DNA of 64,000 nucleotides from assembly GCF_042670205.1 (NCBI RefSeq), contig NZ_JBHUWD010000020.1:1-64000 (forward strand), written 5' to 3'. Shown here piece after piece: positions 14,990 through 23,149 of this stretch. A program made the position numbers and the translations under genes. This DNA comes from Luteimicrobium sp042670205. Lineage in GTDB: Bacteria; Actinomycetota; Actinomycetes; Actinomycetales; Cellulomonadaceae. Position 1 is the stretch's first letter. Each line of letters starts with the position of its first letter. The notes below the pieces were generated by a model that did not search any database, was not told the origin of the DNA, and saw only the letters and a list, made by a program, of their open reading frames with translations.

Positions 14990-15820
14990 TCAGTCGAGCG
15001 GAGCGACCGTCACGCCGAACGGTGCGAGCCCCGCGGCTCCGCCGTCGGGCGCCGTCAGCACCCACAGCCCGCCCTCCAGGACGGCCACGGTGTGCTCCCA
15101 GTGCGCCGCCCGGGATCCGTCGTCGGTCACGACGGTCCACTCGTCCTCGCACAGCTCGGTGGATCCGTCGCCGCGCGTGAGCATGGGCTCGATCGCGACG
15201 CACAGTCCCGGACGCACCCGCGGGCCCCGTCCCCGCGTGCGGTAGTTCGGGACGTCGGGGTCCTGGTGCATCTGGGTGCCGATGCCGTGCCCGACGTACT
15301 CCTCGACGATGCCGTACGGGCCGCCCTCGGCGACGTCCTCGACGGCCGCCCCGACGGCGTCCAGCCGGTCGGCGGTGGCGAGGGCGGCGATGCCGGCCCA
15401 GGTCGCGCGCTCCGTCGTCTCGACGAGCGCCACGTCGGCCGGGTCGGGTTCCTCGCCGTCGGGCCCGGGGACCACCATGCTGAACGCGGCGTCGCCGTGC
15501 CAGCCCTCGACGACCGCCCCCGCGTCCACGGACACCAGGTCCCCCGGACGGAGCACACGGTCGCCGGGGATCCCGTGGATCACCTCGTCGTTCACGGAGA
15601 CGCAGATCGTCGCCGGGTAGCCCTCGTAGCCGAGGAACGACGACATCGCCCCTGCCGACCGGAGCACCTCAGCCGCGACGGCGTCCAGCTCGGCCGTCGT
15701 CACGCCCACCGTGACCGCCGCGCGCACGGCGGCATGGACGTCGGCCACCACCAGGCCGGCGCGGCGCATGAGCCGCACCTGGTCGGCGGACTTGTACTCG
15801 ATGTGGTCGCGTCCGAACAC
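14990..15820 (-). CDS. map: Methionine aminopeptidase, type I
   Basis: Removes the initiator methionine after deformylation. The five metal ligands of the family are all readable: Asp99 (SVDAG), Asp110 (WHGDAAF), His178 (VGHGIG), Glu211 (IEPML) and Glu242 (WEHTV). It is 276 aa, typical for the short type I enzyme without N-terminal zinc fingers. It follows adk after 57 bases containing a perfect hairpin (15844-15869). secY-adk-map order is conserved in actinobacteria. Confidence 0.97.
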   Translation of the reverse strand: MFGRDHIEYKSADQVRLMRRAGLVVADVHAAVRAAVTVGVTTAELDAVAAEVLRSAGAMSSFLGYEGYPATICVSVNDEVIHGIPGDRVLRPGDLVSVDAGAVVEGWHGDAAFSMVVPGPDGEEPDPADVALVETTERATWAGIAALATADRLDAVGAAVEDVAEGGPYGIVEEYVGHGIGTQMHQDPDVPNYRTRGRGPRVRPGLCVAIEPMLTRGDGSTELCEDEWTVVTDDGSRAAHWEHTVAVLEGGLWVLTAPDGGAAGLAPFGVTVAPLD

Positions 15821-15843
15821 GCTCGCTCCCCCGTCCCGTCTCC

Positions 15844-15869
15844 CCCGCGCCGGCGGTGACCGGCGCGGG
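15844..15869 (-). terminator. Hairpin between adk and map
   Basis: Perfect 10-bp stem cccgcgccgg/ccggcgcggg with a six-base loop, just past the adk stop codon and before the map start. It may be a partial terminator or an mRNA processing element. Confidence 0.45.
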
Positions 15870-15877
15870 CGCGGAGA

Positions 15878-16456
15878 TCAGGAGACCCGGCCGTCCAGGG
15901 CCGCGACGAGACGCTGGGTGACCTCGTCGATGTCGCCGATGCCGTCGACCTGCACGAGCAGGCCCCGCTGCGCGTACGCGTCGGTGAGAGGCGCCGTCTG
16001 CTCCGCGTAGATGTCGAGACGACGCGCGATCGCGTCCTCGGTGTCGTCCTCGCGACCCTCGATCTCCGCGCGCTTGCGCAGACGCTCGAGCAGCTCGTCG
16101 CGGTCCGCCGTCAGCTCGATCACGCCGTCGAGCGCGATCCCGGAGTCGGCGAGGATCGTGTCGAGCTCCGCCACCTGGGCCGCGTTGCGCGGGTAGCCGT
16201 CGAGGATGAAGCCGCCGGCGGCGTCGTCCTGGGCCAGCCGGTCCCGCACCATGTCGTTCGTCACCGAGTCCGGGACGAGCTCGCCCTTCGCGGTGTACGA
16301 CTGGGCGAGCACACCGAGCTCGGTGCCGCCCTTGATGTTCGCGCGGAAGATGTCGCCCGTCGAGATGGCCGGGACGCCGAGGCGCTCGGCCAGGCGTGCC
16401 GCCTGCGTGCCCTTGCCGGCGCCCTGCGGCCCCATGATCACGAGACGTGTGCTCAA
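15878..16456 (-). CDS. adk: Adenylate kinase
   Basis: Interconverts ATP plus AMP and two ADP. The 192-aa protein starts at a TTG whose bases overlap the secY TGA (TTGA), giving (M)STRLVIMGPQGAGKGTQAARLAERL with P-loop GPQGAGKGT at residues 9-17. It is a short-type enzyme without the zinc LID insertion, as in most actinobacteria. GFILDGYPRNAAQ, the AMP-site segment, is intact. The reading frame continues upstream antisense-free into secY in another frame, but that extension is not coding for Adk. Coupled translation with secY is likely. Confidence 0.96.
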   Translation of the reverse strand: MSTRLVIMGPQGAGKGTQAARLAERLGVPAISTGDIFRANIKGGTELGVLAQSYTAKGELVPDSVTNDMVRDRLAQDDAAGGFILDGYPRNAAQVAELDTILADSGIALDGVIELTADRDELLERLRKRAEIEGREDDTEDAIARRLDIYAEQTAPLTDAYAQRGLLVQVDGIGDIDEVTQRLVAALDGRVS

Positions 16457-17751
16457 CGGAGGAACCCTTCGTAGTGCCGCTGCTGCAGCTGGCTGTCGAT
16501 CTGCTTGACCGTCTCGAGCCCCACGCCGACGATGATGATGATCGAGCTGCCGCCGAACGGGACGTTCGTCGAGACGCCCAGCAGGATGAACGCGATCGTC
16601 GGGATCAGCGCCACGATCGCCAGGTAGAGCGAGCCGGCCGACGTGATGCGCGTGATGACGTAGTCGAGGTACTCGGCGGTCGGCCGCCCCGCGCGGATGC
16701 CCGGGATGAAGCCGCCGTACGTCTTCATGTTGTCCGCGACCTCGTCCGGGTTGAACGTGATCGCCGTGTAGAAGAAGCAGAAGAAGATGATCAGGACCGT
16801 GTAGAGGACCAGGTGCAGCGGCGCGTCCTGCTGTGCGAGGTTCTGCGTCACCCACTGGACCCAGCCGGCCGACTGGTCGGCGAACTGGGCGATGAGGCCC
16901 GGGATCGCGAGCAGCGACGACGCGAAGATGATCGGGATCACGTTCGCCATGTTGATCTTGATCGGGATGTAGGTGGACGAGCCCCCGTACATCCGCCGAC
17001 CGACCATGCGCTTCGCGTACTGGACCGGGATCCGCCGCTGAGACTGCTCGACGAACACCACGAGCCCGACGACCACCACGCAGAGGATGAGCACCAGCGT
17101 GAACTTGCCCGCGCCGCCGTTGCCGCCCGCGATCGACCACAGCGCGCTCGGGAAGCTCGCGGCGATCGAGGTGAAGATCAGGAGGGACATGCCGTTGCCG
17201 ACACCCCGCTCGGTGATGAGCTCGCCGAGCCACATGATCAGGCCGGTACCGGCGGTCATCGTGATGACCATGATCGCCAGGTTGACCACCGAGTCGTCGG
17301 GGATGACGGACTGCGAGCAACCCTGGAACAGGACACCGGTGCGCGCGGTCGTGATGATCGTCGTCGACTGCAGGATCGCGAGCGCGATGGTGAGGTACCG
17401 GGTGTACTGCGTGAGCTTCGCGGTGCCGGACTGGCCCTCCTTGTGCAGGGCCTCGAAGCGTGGGATCACGACCCGCAGGAGCTGGACGATGATGCTCGCC
17501 GTGATGTACGGCATGATCCCGAGCGCGAACACCGACAGCTTGAGCAGGGCGCCGCCGCTGAACAGGTTGACGAGCCCGAGCAGGTCGTTGTTGCTCGCCG
17601 TCTCGTCGATGCACTGCTGGACGTTCGGGTAGCTCACCCCCGGGGTCGGGATGAACGAGCCCAGCCGGAAGATCGCCATGATCGCGATCGTGAACAGCAG
17701 CTTGCGCCGCAGATCGGGCGTCCGGAAAGCCCGGCCGAATGCGCTGAGCAC
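16453..17751 (-). CDS. secY: Preprotein translocase subunit SecY
   Basis: Central channel of the Sec translocon, 432 aa with ten hydrophobic helices. The N-terminus (MLSAFGRAFRTPDLRRKLLFTIAIM) and the cytosolic loop with the conserved RRIPVQYAKR are typical. It partners with secE, encoded at 53.5 kb in this window. rplO lies upstream, separated by a 236-base gap with a hairpin just after rplO, so secY-adk-map may also have its own promoter. Confidence 0.98.
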   Translation of the reverse strand: MLSAFGRAFRTPDLRRKLLFTIAIMAIFRLGSFIPTPGVSYPNVQQCIDETASNNDLLGLVNLFSGGALLKLSVFALGIMPYITASIIVQLLRVVIPRFEALHKEGQSGTAKLTQYTRYLTIALAILQSTTIITTARTGVLFQGCSQSVIPDDSVVNLAIMVITMTAGTGLIMWLGELITERGVGNGMSLLIFTSIAASFPSALWSIAGGNGGAGKFTLVLILCVVVVGLVVFVEQSQRRIPVQYAKRMVGRRMYGGSSTYIPIKINMANVIPIIFASSLLAIPGLIAQFADQSAGWVQWVTQNLAQQDAPLHLVLYTVLIIFFCFFYTAITFNPDEVADNMKTYGGFIPGIRAGRPTAEYLDYVITRITSAGSLYLAIVALIPTIAFILLGVSTNVPFGGSSIIIIVGVGLETVKQIDSQLQQRHYEGFLR

Positions 17752-17940
17752 CTATCCTCCTGGTCCGCCGTGGGCGGGTTCATCAGCGACCGACGAGGTC
17801 GTCGGCCGTCACGCGGCACGCATGTGGCGTGCGTCGCACCGTCGGCACCTTAGCCGCTCTGCCCCAGGATCCCGCAATCCGTCTCGGAAGCCCAGGGGCC
17901 GGTGCGCCCGACCTGCACCGATCGTGCCGGTCGGAGAGAC

Positions 17941-17978
17941 GCCAGGGCCGACGGCGCATGCGCACCGCCGGCCCTGGC
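17941..17978 (-). terminator. Hairpin after rplO
   Basis: Arms gccagggccg and cggccctggc (10 bp) with a largely paired interior lie ten bases after the rplO stop codon. This probably separates the spc ribosomal genes from secY-adk-map, at least in part. Confidence 0.6.
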
Positions 17979-17987
17979 CGTCACTTC

Positions 17988-18677
17988 TCAGTCCTCGGAG
18001 ACCGAACCGCCGGCGGCGAGGATCTTGTCCTTCGCCGAGCCCGACAGCGCGTCCACCGCGACGTCGAGCTTCACCGAGAGCTCGCCGGTGCCGAGCACCT
18101 TGACGAGCTGGCCCTTGCGGACCGCGCCCTTCGCGACGAGGTCCTCGACGGTGACGGAGCCACCCTCGGGGTACAGCGACGCGAGCTTGTCCAGGTTCAC
18201 GACCTGGTACTCGACGCGGAACGGGTTCTTGAAGCCGCGCAGCTTCGGGAGGCGCATGTGGAGGGGCATCTGCCCACCCTCGAAGCGCTCCGGAACCTGG
18301 TAGCGGGCCTTCGTACCCTTGGTACCGCGACCTGCCGTCTTACCCTTCGACGCCTCACCGCGACCCACACGGGTCTTCGCGGTCTTGGCGCCGGGGGCCG
18401 GACGCAGGTGGTGGACCTTGAGCGTGCCGCCCGCGCCGACCTCGGCCTCGGGCTTCGCCGCGGCCTTGGTCGTCGCCTTGGCGGCGGGCTTCTTGGGCGC
18501 CTCCGCCTCGGCAGCCGTCTCCGCCTTCTTGGCGGCCGGCTTGCGGGCCGGCGCCTTCTTCGCGGGAGCCGCCTCGGCCGCAGCCTCGGTCGCCTTCTTC
18601 GCCGGGGCCTTGCGGGCCGGCTTCTTCGGCGCCTCGGCCGTCTCCGGCGTCACGTCGTCGTTCTTGTTCTCGGCCAT
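17988..18677 (-). CDS. rplO: 50S ribosomal protein L15 with long Ala/Lys-rich N-terminal extension
   Basis: The L15 core starts near residue 83 (GTLKVHHLRPAPGAKTAKTRVGRGEASKGKTAGRGTKG) and runs to the end at normal length. In front lies an extension of about 80 residues built of APAKK, PARK and AAEA blocks, resembling histone H1-like or eukaryotic-type tails. The start is ATG 18677 (229 aa) or the GTG at 18683, which overlaps the rpmD stop (GTGATCATG context). A GAGGAGG site suits either. The extension is probably disordered and RNA-binding; its role is unknown. Confidence 0.95.
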   Translation of the reverse strand: MAENKNDDVTPETAEAPKKPARKAPAKKATEAAAEAAPAKKAPARKPAAKKAETAAEAEAPKKPAAKATTKAAAKPEAEVGAGGTLKVHHLRPAPGAKTAKTRVGRGEASKGKTAGRGTKGTKARYQVPERFEGGQMPLHMRLPKLRGFKNPFRVEYQVVNLDKLASLYPEGGSVTVEDLVAKGAVRKGQLVKVLGTGELSVKLDVAVDALSGSAKDKILAAGGSVSED

Positions 18678-18679
18678 GA

Positions 18680-18862
18680 TCACTCGACCTCCTCGACGGC
18701 GACGAGGTGCGCCACCGTCTTGACCATGCCGCGGATCTCCGGGCGGTCCTCCTTCACGGCGGTGTCGCCGATCCGCTTGAGGCCCAGGGTCCGCAGCGTG
18801 TCACGCTGGTTCTGCTTGCCGCCGATGGCGGACTTGGTCTGGGTCACCTTGAGACGAGCCAT
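18680..18862 (-). CDS. rpmD: 50S ribosomal protein L30
   Basis: A 60-aa protein, MARLKVTQTKSAIGGKQNQ with DTLRTLGLKRIGDTAVKED following, a textbook L30. Its ATG at 18862 overlaps the rpsE stop codon by one base (TGATG). An upstream in-frame start exists but would run into rpsE sequence. It sits between rpsE and rplO as in other bacteria. Confidence 0.97.
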   Translation of the reverse strand: MARLKVTQTKSAIGGKQNQRDTLRTLGLKRIGDTAVKEDRPEIRGMVKTVAHLVAVEEVE

Positions 18863-19530
18863 CACGCACCCACCTTCGCGGCAGCGTCGGCGCGACCCGC
18901 GGCCTGCGACCGCAGGAGCGCGGCCGGGGCCACGTCCTCGAGCGGCAGACCACGGCGGGCGGCGACCGCTGCGGGCTCCTCGAGCCCACGGAGCGCCGCG
19001 ACCGTCGCGTGCACGATGTTGATCGAGTTCGACGAACCGAGCGACTTGCTCAGGACGTCGTGGATGCCCGCGCACTCCAGCACGGCGCGCACCGGACCAC
19101 CGGCGATGACACCGGTACCCGGAGCGGCCGGACGGAGGAACACGACGCCGGCGGCGGCCTCACCCTGGACGGGGTGCGGGATGGTGCCCTGGATGCGGGG
19201 GACGCGGAAGAAGTTCTTCTTCGCCTCCTCGACGCCCTTGGCGATCGCCGCGGGCACCTCCTTGGCCTTCCCGTAGCCGACGCCCACCGTGCCGTCGCCG
19301 TCACCCACCACGACGAGCGCGGTGAAGCTGAAGCGGCGGCCACCCTTGACGACCTTGGAGACGCGGTTGATGGTCACGACGCGCTCGAGGAAGGCGTTCT
19401 TCTCGGCGTCCTGACGACGGTTGTCCCGGCGCTCGCCGCCGCGGCGGCCACCCCGGTCGTTGGAGCGCTCGCCGGCGCCCTCGTTCGCGGCGCCCGGGGC
19501 GCCGGTGTTGCTGCGCTGCCCTGCAGCCAT
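18862..19530 (-). CDS. rpsE: 30S ribosomal protein S5
   Basis: Decoding-fidelity protein, 222 aa. The double-stranded RNA-binding domain (AFLERVVTINRVSKVVKGGRR) begins near residue 46, and the C-terminal fold (GVGYGKAKEVPAAI, GTGVIAGGPVRAVLE) is complete. A 45-residue N-terminal extension rich in Arg, Gly and Asn (RGGRRGGERRDNRRQD) precedes it, an RGG-like segment. The ATG at 19530 was chosen; the open frame continues upstream without homology. It is preceded by rplR after 31 bases. Confidence 0.97.
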   Translation of the reverse strand: MAAGQRSNTGAPGAANEGAGERSNDRGGRRGGERRDNRRQDAEKNAFLERVVTINRVSKVVKGGRRFSFTALVVVGDGDGTVGVGYGKAKEVPAAIAKGVEEAKKNFFRVPRIQGTIPHPVQGEAAAGVVFLRPAAPGTGVIAGGPVRAVLECAGIHDVLSKSLGSSNSINIVHATVAALRGLEEPAAVAARRGLPLEDVAPAALLRSQAAGRADAAAKVGA

Positions 19531-19561
19531 CAGAGAATCCTTTGCTTCCGTGCGGAGATCA

Positions 19562-19933
19562 TCACAGCGCCAGCCCACCCTCGCGGGCACCGTCGGCGAC
19601 TGCCGCGACGCGGCCGTGGTACTTGTTCCCGCCGCGGTCGAACACGACGGAGTCGACGCCGGCCGCCTTCGCGCGCTGGGCGACGAGCTCGCCGACCTTG
19701 CGCGCCTTGGCGGTCTTGTCGCCCTCGAGCGCACGCAGGTCCGCCTCGAGCGACGAGGCCGACGCGACGGTCTGCCCCACGGTGTCGTCGACGACCTGGG
19801 CCGTGATATGACGCGACGAGCGCGTCACCACGAGGCGCGGACGAACAGGCGTGCCGGAGATCTTCTTGCGCAGGCGCAGGTGACGGCGCGTGCGCGCGAT
19901 CTGCTTGCCCTTGCCCTTGACAATGACAGCCAT
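19562..19933 (-). CDS. rplR: 50S ribosomal protein L18
   Basis: 5S rRNA-binding protein, 123 aa. The basic N-terminus (GKGKQIARTRRHLRLRKKISGTPVRPRL) and the C-terminal FDRGGNKYHGRVAAVADGAREGGL are canonical. The start sits in the same GTGATCATG context as rplO: a GTG at 19939 overlaps the rplF stop, and the ATG at 19933 was preferred. It lies between rplF and rpsE as expected. Confidence 0.97.
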   Translation of the reverse strand: MAVIVKGKGKQIARTRRHLRLRKKISGTPVRPRLVVTRSSRHITAQVVDDTVGQTVASASSLEADLRALEGDKTAKARKVGELVAQRAKAAGVDSVVFDRGGNKYHGRVAAVADGAREGGLAL

Positions 19934-19935
19934 GA

Positions 19936-20472
19936 TCACTTACCAGCCTTTCCGACCTTGCGGCGGACGACCTCGCCGGCGTAGCGCACGCCCTTGCCCT
20001 TGTACGGCTCGGGCTTGCGGATCTTGCGGATGTTCGCTGCGACCTCGCCGACCTGCTGCTTCGAGATGCCGCTCACCGAGAACTTGGTGGGGCTCTCGAC
20101 CGCGAACGAGATGCCGGCCGGGGCCTTGACGACCACGGGGTGCGAGAAGCCGAGCGCGAACTCGAGGTCCGAGCCCTTCGCCGTCACGCGGTAACCGGTA
20201 CCGACGATCTCGAGCTTCTTCTCGTAGCCCTCGGTGACACCGGTGACGAGGTTCGCGAGCAGGGTGCGGGTCAGGCCGTGCAGAGCGCGCGAGTTGCGCT
20301 CGTCGTCCGGGCGGCTGACCACGAGGGTGCCGTCCGACTGCTCGACCGAGATGGGGGCGGGGATCGTGTGCTCGAGAGAACCCTTGGGGCCCTTCACGGT
20401 CACGAGCGCGCCGCTGATGGTGACGTCCACGCCGGCCGGGACCGGAACGGGGATCTTGCCGATACGAGACAT
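19936..20472 (-). CDS. rplF: 50S ribosomal protein L6
   Basis: A 178-aa protein of the factor-binding region. MSRIGKIPVPVPAGVDVTI opens a typical two-repeat L6, and the C-terminal IRKPEPYKGKGVRYAGEVVRRKVGKAGK is intact. It follows rpsH by 18 bases in the spc cluster. Confidence 0.98.
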   Translation of the reverse strand: MSRIGKIPVPVPAGVDVTISGALVTVKGPKGSLEHTIPAPISVEQSDGTLVVSRPDDERNSRALHGLTRTLLANLVTGVTEGYEKKLEIVGTGYRVTAKGSDLEFALGFSHPVVVKAPAGISFAVESPTKFSVSGISKQQVGEVAANIRKIRKPEPYKGKGVRYAGEVVRRKVGKAGK

Positions 20473-20490
20473 TGGCGTATCTCCTTTCCG

Positions 20491-20889
20491 TTACCAGACG
20501 AAGGCGAGGACTTCTCCGCCCACGCCCTTCGACTGAGCCTGACGGTCCGTCAGGAGGCCGGACGACGTGGACAGGATCGCCACGCCGAGGCCGCCGAGGA
20601 CCTTGGGCAGGTTGGTGGACTTGGCGTACACGCGCAGGCCGGGCTTCGAGACGCGGCGGACGCCCGACAGGGCGCGCTCGCGGTTCGGGCTGTACTTGAG
20701 CGTGATGGTCAGGTTCTTGCCCACGGGAGCGTCCTCGACGCTCCAGCCGGTGATGTAGCCCTCGGCCTGAAGGATCTCAGCGATGTGAGACTTCAGCTTC
20801 GAGAACGGCATGGTCACCGTGTCGTGGTGTGCCGAGTTCGCGTTCCGCAGACGCGTGAGCATGTCTGCGATCGGGTCGGTCATGGTCAT
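20491..20889 (-). CDS. rpsH: 30S ribosomal protein S8
   Basis: 16S rRNA-binding assembly protein, 132 aa, and in E. coli the translational repressor of the spc operon. MTMTDPIADMLTRLRNAN and the C-terminal VLGGLGVAILSTSSGLLTDRQA...GGEVLAFVW are canonical. The ATG at 20889 is used as in other actinobacteria; the next ATG (20883) would shorten it by two residues. It is preceded by the type Z S14 gene after 89 bases. Confidence 0.98.
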   Translation of the reverse strand: MTMTDPIADMLTRLRNANSAHHDTVTMPFSKLKSHIAEILQAEGYITGWSVEDAPVGKNLTITLKYSPNRERALSGVRRVSKPGLRVYAKSTNLPKVLGGLGVAILSTSSGLLTDRQAQSKGVGGEVLAFVW

Positions 20890-20978
20890 TGGGCTTCAGC
20901 CCTTCCTCGTCGGGGTATCCGCCACGGTCGTGCGGGACGTGCGTCCCGCCGGTTCCGTACGGACCTACGACGTAGTCG

Positions 20979-21164
20979 TTACCAGCTGCTCTTGGTGACG
21001 CCGGGGAGCTCGCCACGGTGCGCCATCTCGCGAAGGCACACGCGGCAGAGCCCGAACTTGCGGTACACGGAGTGCGGACGACCGCACCGCTGGCACCGGG
21101 TGTAGGCACGGACCGCGAACTTGGGCTTCGCGGCGGCCTTGTTGATCAGGGCCTTCTTCGCCAT
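20979..21164 (-). CDS. rpsZ: 30S ribosomal protein S14, zinc-binding type Z
   Basis: A 61-aa S14 of the short zinc (C+) type. Two CxxC pairs, CQRC and CRVC, are separated by 12 residues and bind zinc. The start MAKKALINKAAAKPKF at 21164 is standard; an upstream in-frame ATG adds 19 unrelated residues. Actinobacteria often carry a second zinc-free S14 elsewhere, used when zinc is scarce. None is in this window. It is one base away from rplE. Confidence 0.97.
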   Translation of the reverse strand: MAKKALINKAAAKPKFAVRAYTRCQRCGRPHSVYRKFGLCRVCLREMAHRGELPGVTKSSW

Positions 21165-21165
21165 G

Positions 21166-21744
21166 TCAGTTCTCCTTGAACGGGAAGCCGAGACGGCGCA
21201 GCAGGGACCGACCCTCGGCATCCGTCGTCGCGGTCGTCACGATCGTGATGTCCATGCCACGGACGCGGTCGATCTTGTCCTGGTCGATCTCGTGGAACAT
21301 GGACTGCTCCGTGAGGCCGAACGTGTAGTTCCCGTGGCCGTCGAACTGCTTGTCCGACAGGCCGCGGAAGTCGCGGATGCGCGGCAGCGCGAGCGACAGC
21401 AGGCGGTCGAGGAACTCCCACATCCGGTCGCCGCGCAGCGTGGTGTGCGCGCCGATCGGCATGCCCTCGCGCAGCTTGAACTGCGCGATGGACTTGCGAG
21501 CGCGCGTGACCTGCGGCTTCTGGCCCGTGATCAGGGCCAGGTCGCGGATCGCGCCCTCGATGAGCTTGGAGTCCTTCGCGGCGTCGCCCACGCCCATGTT
21601 CACGACGACCTTGGTCACGCGAGCGACCTGGTTGACGTTCTCGTGGTCGAACTCCTCGCGCAGGCCGGCGATGATCTCGCTGCGGTAGCGCTCCTTGAGG
21701 CGCGGGACGGTCGTCACCGGGGCCTCGGTGGTCTCAGTCGTCAT
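21166..21744 (-). CDS. rplE: 50S ribosomal protein L5
   Basis: Central protuberance protein binding 5S rRNA, 192 aa. RLKERYRSEIIAGLREEFDHENVNQVARVTKVVVNMGVGDA and the C-terminal MDITIVTTATTDAEGRSLLRRLGFPFKEN are canonical. A short extension (MTTETTEAPVTTV) precedes the core. Its ATG overlaps the end of rplX by one base. Confidence 0.98.
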   Translation of the reverse strand: MTTETTEAPVTTVPRLKERYRSEIIAGLREEFDHENVNQVARVTKVVVNMGVGDAAKDSKLIEGAIRDLALITGQKPQVTRARKSIAQFKLREGMPIGAHTTLRGDRMWEFLDRLLSLALPRIRDFRGLSDKQFDGHGNYTFGLTEQSMFHEIDQDKIDRVRGMDITIVTTATTDAEGRSLLRRLGFPFKEN

Positions 21745-22085
21745 CAGATGTCCTTACCGGAGCGCTTGGCGACACGCACGCGAACCGTGCGCTTGCGGCC
21801 GTCACGCTCGACCTCTTCGGTGCGGTACCCGACGCGGGTGCCCTTCTTCGTCTCCGGGTCGACGACCATCACGTTGGACACGTGGATCGGCGCCTCGACG
21901 GTCTCCAGGCCACCCGTGCGCGTACCGCGGTCGTTCTGGCCGACCTTGGTGTGCTTGGTGACACGCTGGACACCCTCGACGATGACGCGGTCGGAGTCCT
22001 TGAGGACCTCCAGGACGCGGCCCGTCTTGCCCTTGTCGCGACCGGCGATCACGAGGACCTGGTCGCCCTTCTTGAGCTTCGCCAT
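21744..22085 (-). CDS. rplX: 50S ribosomal protein L24
   Basis: A 113-aa KOW-domain protein that initiates 50S assembly. MAKLKKGDQVLVIAGRDKGKTGRVLEVLKDSDRVIVEGV carries the KOW motif at the N-terminus. It overlaps rplE by one base and lies two bases after rplN. Confidence 0.98.
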   Translation of the reverse strand: MAKLKKGDQVLVIAGRDKGKTGRVLEVLKDSDRVIVEGVQRVTKHTKVGQNDRGTRTGGLETVEAPIHVSNVMVVDPETKKGTRVGYRTEEVERDGRKRTVRVRVAKRSGKDI

Positions 22086-22087
22086 GG

Positions 22088-22456
22088 TCAGAGCACCTCC
22101 GGCGCCAGCGAGATGATCTTCATGAACCGCTTGTCACGGAGCTCACGGCCCACAGGGCCGAAGATGCGCGTGCCACGGGGCTCGCCGTCGTTCTTGAGGA
22201 TCACGGCGGCGTTCTCGTCGAACTTGATGTAGGACCCGTCGGGACGACGGCGCTCCTTGACGGTGCGGACGACGACGGCCTTGACCACGTCGCCCTTCTT
22301 GACGTTGCCGCCCGGGATCGCGTCCTTGACGGTGGCGACGATGACGTCGCCGATTCCGGCGTAGCGACGGCCGGAACCGCCGAGAACACGGATGCAGAGG
22401 ATCTCCTTGGCACCCGTGTTGTCGGCGACCCGAAGTCGCGACTCCTGCTGGATCAT
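22088..22456 (-). CDS. rplN: 50S ribosomal protein L14
   Basis: A 122-aa protein of the intersubunit face. MIQQESRLRVADNTGAKEILCIRVLGGSGRRYAGIGDVIVATVK is nearly invariant. In E. coli rplN opens the spc operon. Here the 148-base gap before it holds two strong hairpins, which suggests the same boundary. Confidence 0.98.
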   Translation of the reverse strand: MIQQESRLRVADNTGAKEILCIRVLGGSGRRYAGIGDVIVATVKDAIPGGNVKKGDVVKAVVVRTVKERRRPDGSYIKFDENAAVILKNDGEPRGTRIFGPVGRELRDKRFMKIISLAPEVL

Positions 22457-22530
22457 GTCAGTGAACTCCTGTTGTCGAGCCGGTTCTCGCCTCGCGGCGA
22501 GCCTTGCCGAACGGATAGTTGTCTGTGGTG

Positions 22531-22597
22531 CCGGCGGGCCGGCCGTGCTCGCGCACGGCCGGCCTGCGCCGGCGGCGTCCCGCCTGCGAGAGGCGGG
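22531..22597 (-). terminator. Paired hairpins at the S10/spc boundary
   Basis: A large stem (22531-22547 with 22554-22572, ccggcgggccggccgtg against cacggccggcctgcgccgg) and a smaller one (cccgcct/aggcggg, 22579-22597) follow the rpsQ stop codon. They fit a partial terminator at the end of the S10 genes, before rplN. Confidence 0.55.
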
Positions 22598-22604
22598 TCA
22601 GCGA

Positions 22605-22913
22605 CTACTTGGCCTTCTCGAGGATCTCGACCACGCGCCACCGCTTGGTGGCGGACAGCGGCCGGGTCTCCATGATCAGGACGAGGTCACCGACGCCGGC
22701 AGAGTTCTGCTCGTCGTGGGCCTTGACCTTGCTCGTGCGGCGCATGACCTTGCCGTAGAGGGGGTGCTTGACCCGGTCCTCGACGGCGATCACGACGGTC
22801 TTGTCCATCTTGTCGCTGACGACGTAGCCGCGGCGCGTCTTGCGGTGAGCGCGGTGCTCCTCGCTCACGGTCTCGTCGGTCTTGGTGTTCTCGCTCATCT
22901 CAGCCTCACTCAC
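22605..22913 (-). CDS. rpsQ: 30S ribosomal protein S17
   Basis: OB-fold primary 16S rRNA-binding protein, 102 aa. The core RKTRRGYVVSDKMDKTVVIAVEDRVKHPLYGKVMRRTSKVKAHDE starts near residue 24 after an acidic extension. The ATG at 22913 overlaps the rpmC stop codon (ATGA). A second ATG at 22898 is possible. It is the last S10 gene before a hairpin-rich gap. Confidence 0.97.
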   Translation of the reverse strand: MSEAEMSENTKTDETVSEEHRAHRKTRRGYVVSDKMDKTVVIAVEDRVKHPLYGKVMRRTSKVKAHDEQNSAGVGDLVLIMETRPLSATKRWRVVEILEKAK

Positions 22914-23149
22914 TCGCTCGCGCTCGGGGCCGTGCGGATGCCGAGCTCGCGCTCACGCAGGATCGTGTAGATCCGCGCGATGTCGCGGCGGACCGCCTTG
23001 AGCCGACCCGTCGAGTCGAGCTGCCCGGTCGCCGACTGGAAGCGAAGGTTGAACAGCTCTTCCTTGGCCTTCTTCAGCTCGGCGACGAGCTTCTCGTCGT
23101 CGAACGTGTCGAGCTCGCTCGTCGCGAGCTCCTTGGTACCGATAGCCAT
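22910..23149 (-). CDS. rpmC: 50S ribosomal protein L29
   Basis: A 79-aa two-helix protein near the exit tunnel. DDEKLVAELKKAKEELFNLRFQSATGQLDSTGRLKAVRRDIARIYTILRERELG is canonical L29, with a short extension at each end. It overlaps both neighbours: one base with rplP and four with rpsQ. Confidence 0.97.
   Translation of the reverse strand: MAIGTKELATSELDTFDDEKLVAELKKAKEELFNLRFQSATGQLDSTGRLKAVRRDIARIYTILRERELGIRTAPSASE

Noticed and set aside
16457..17614. Upstream extension of adk to 578 residues
   Set aside because: The extension lies inside secY in another frame. The TTG at 16456 gives a standard adenylate kinase.
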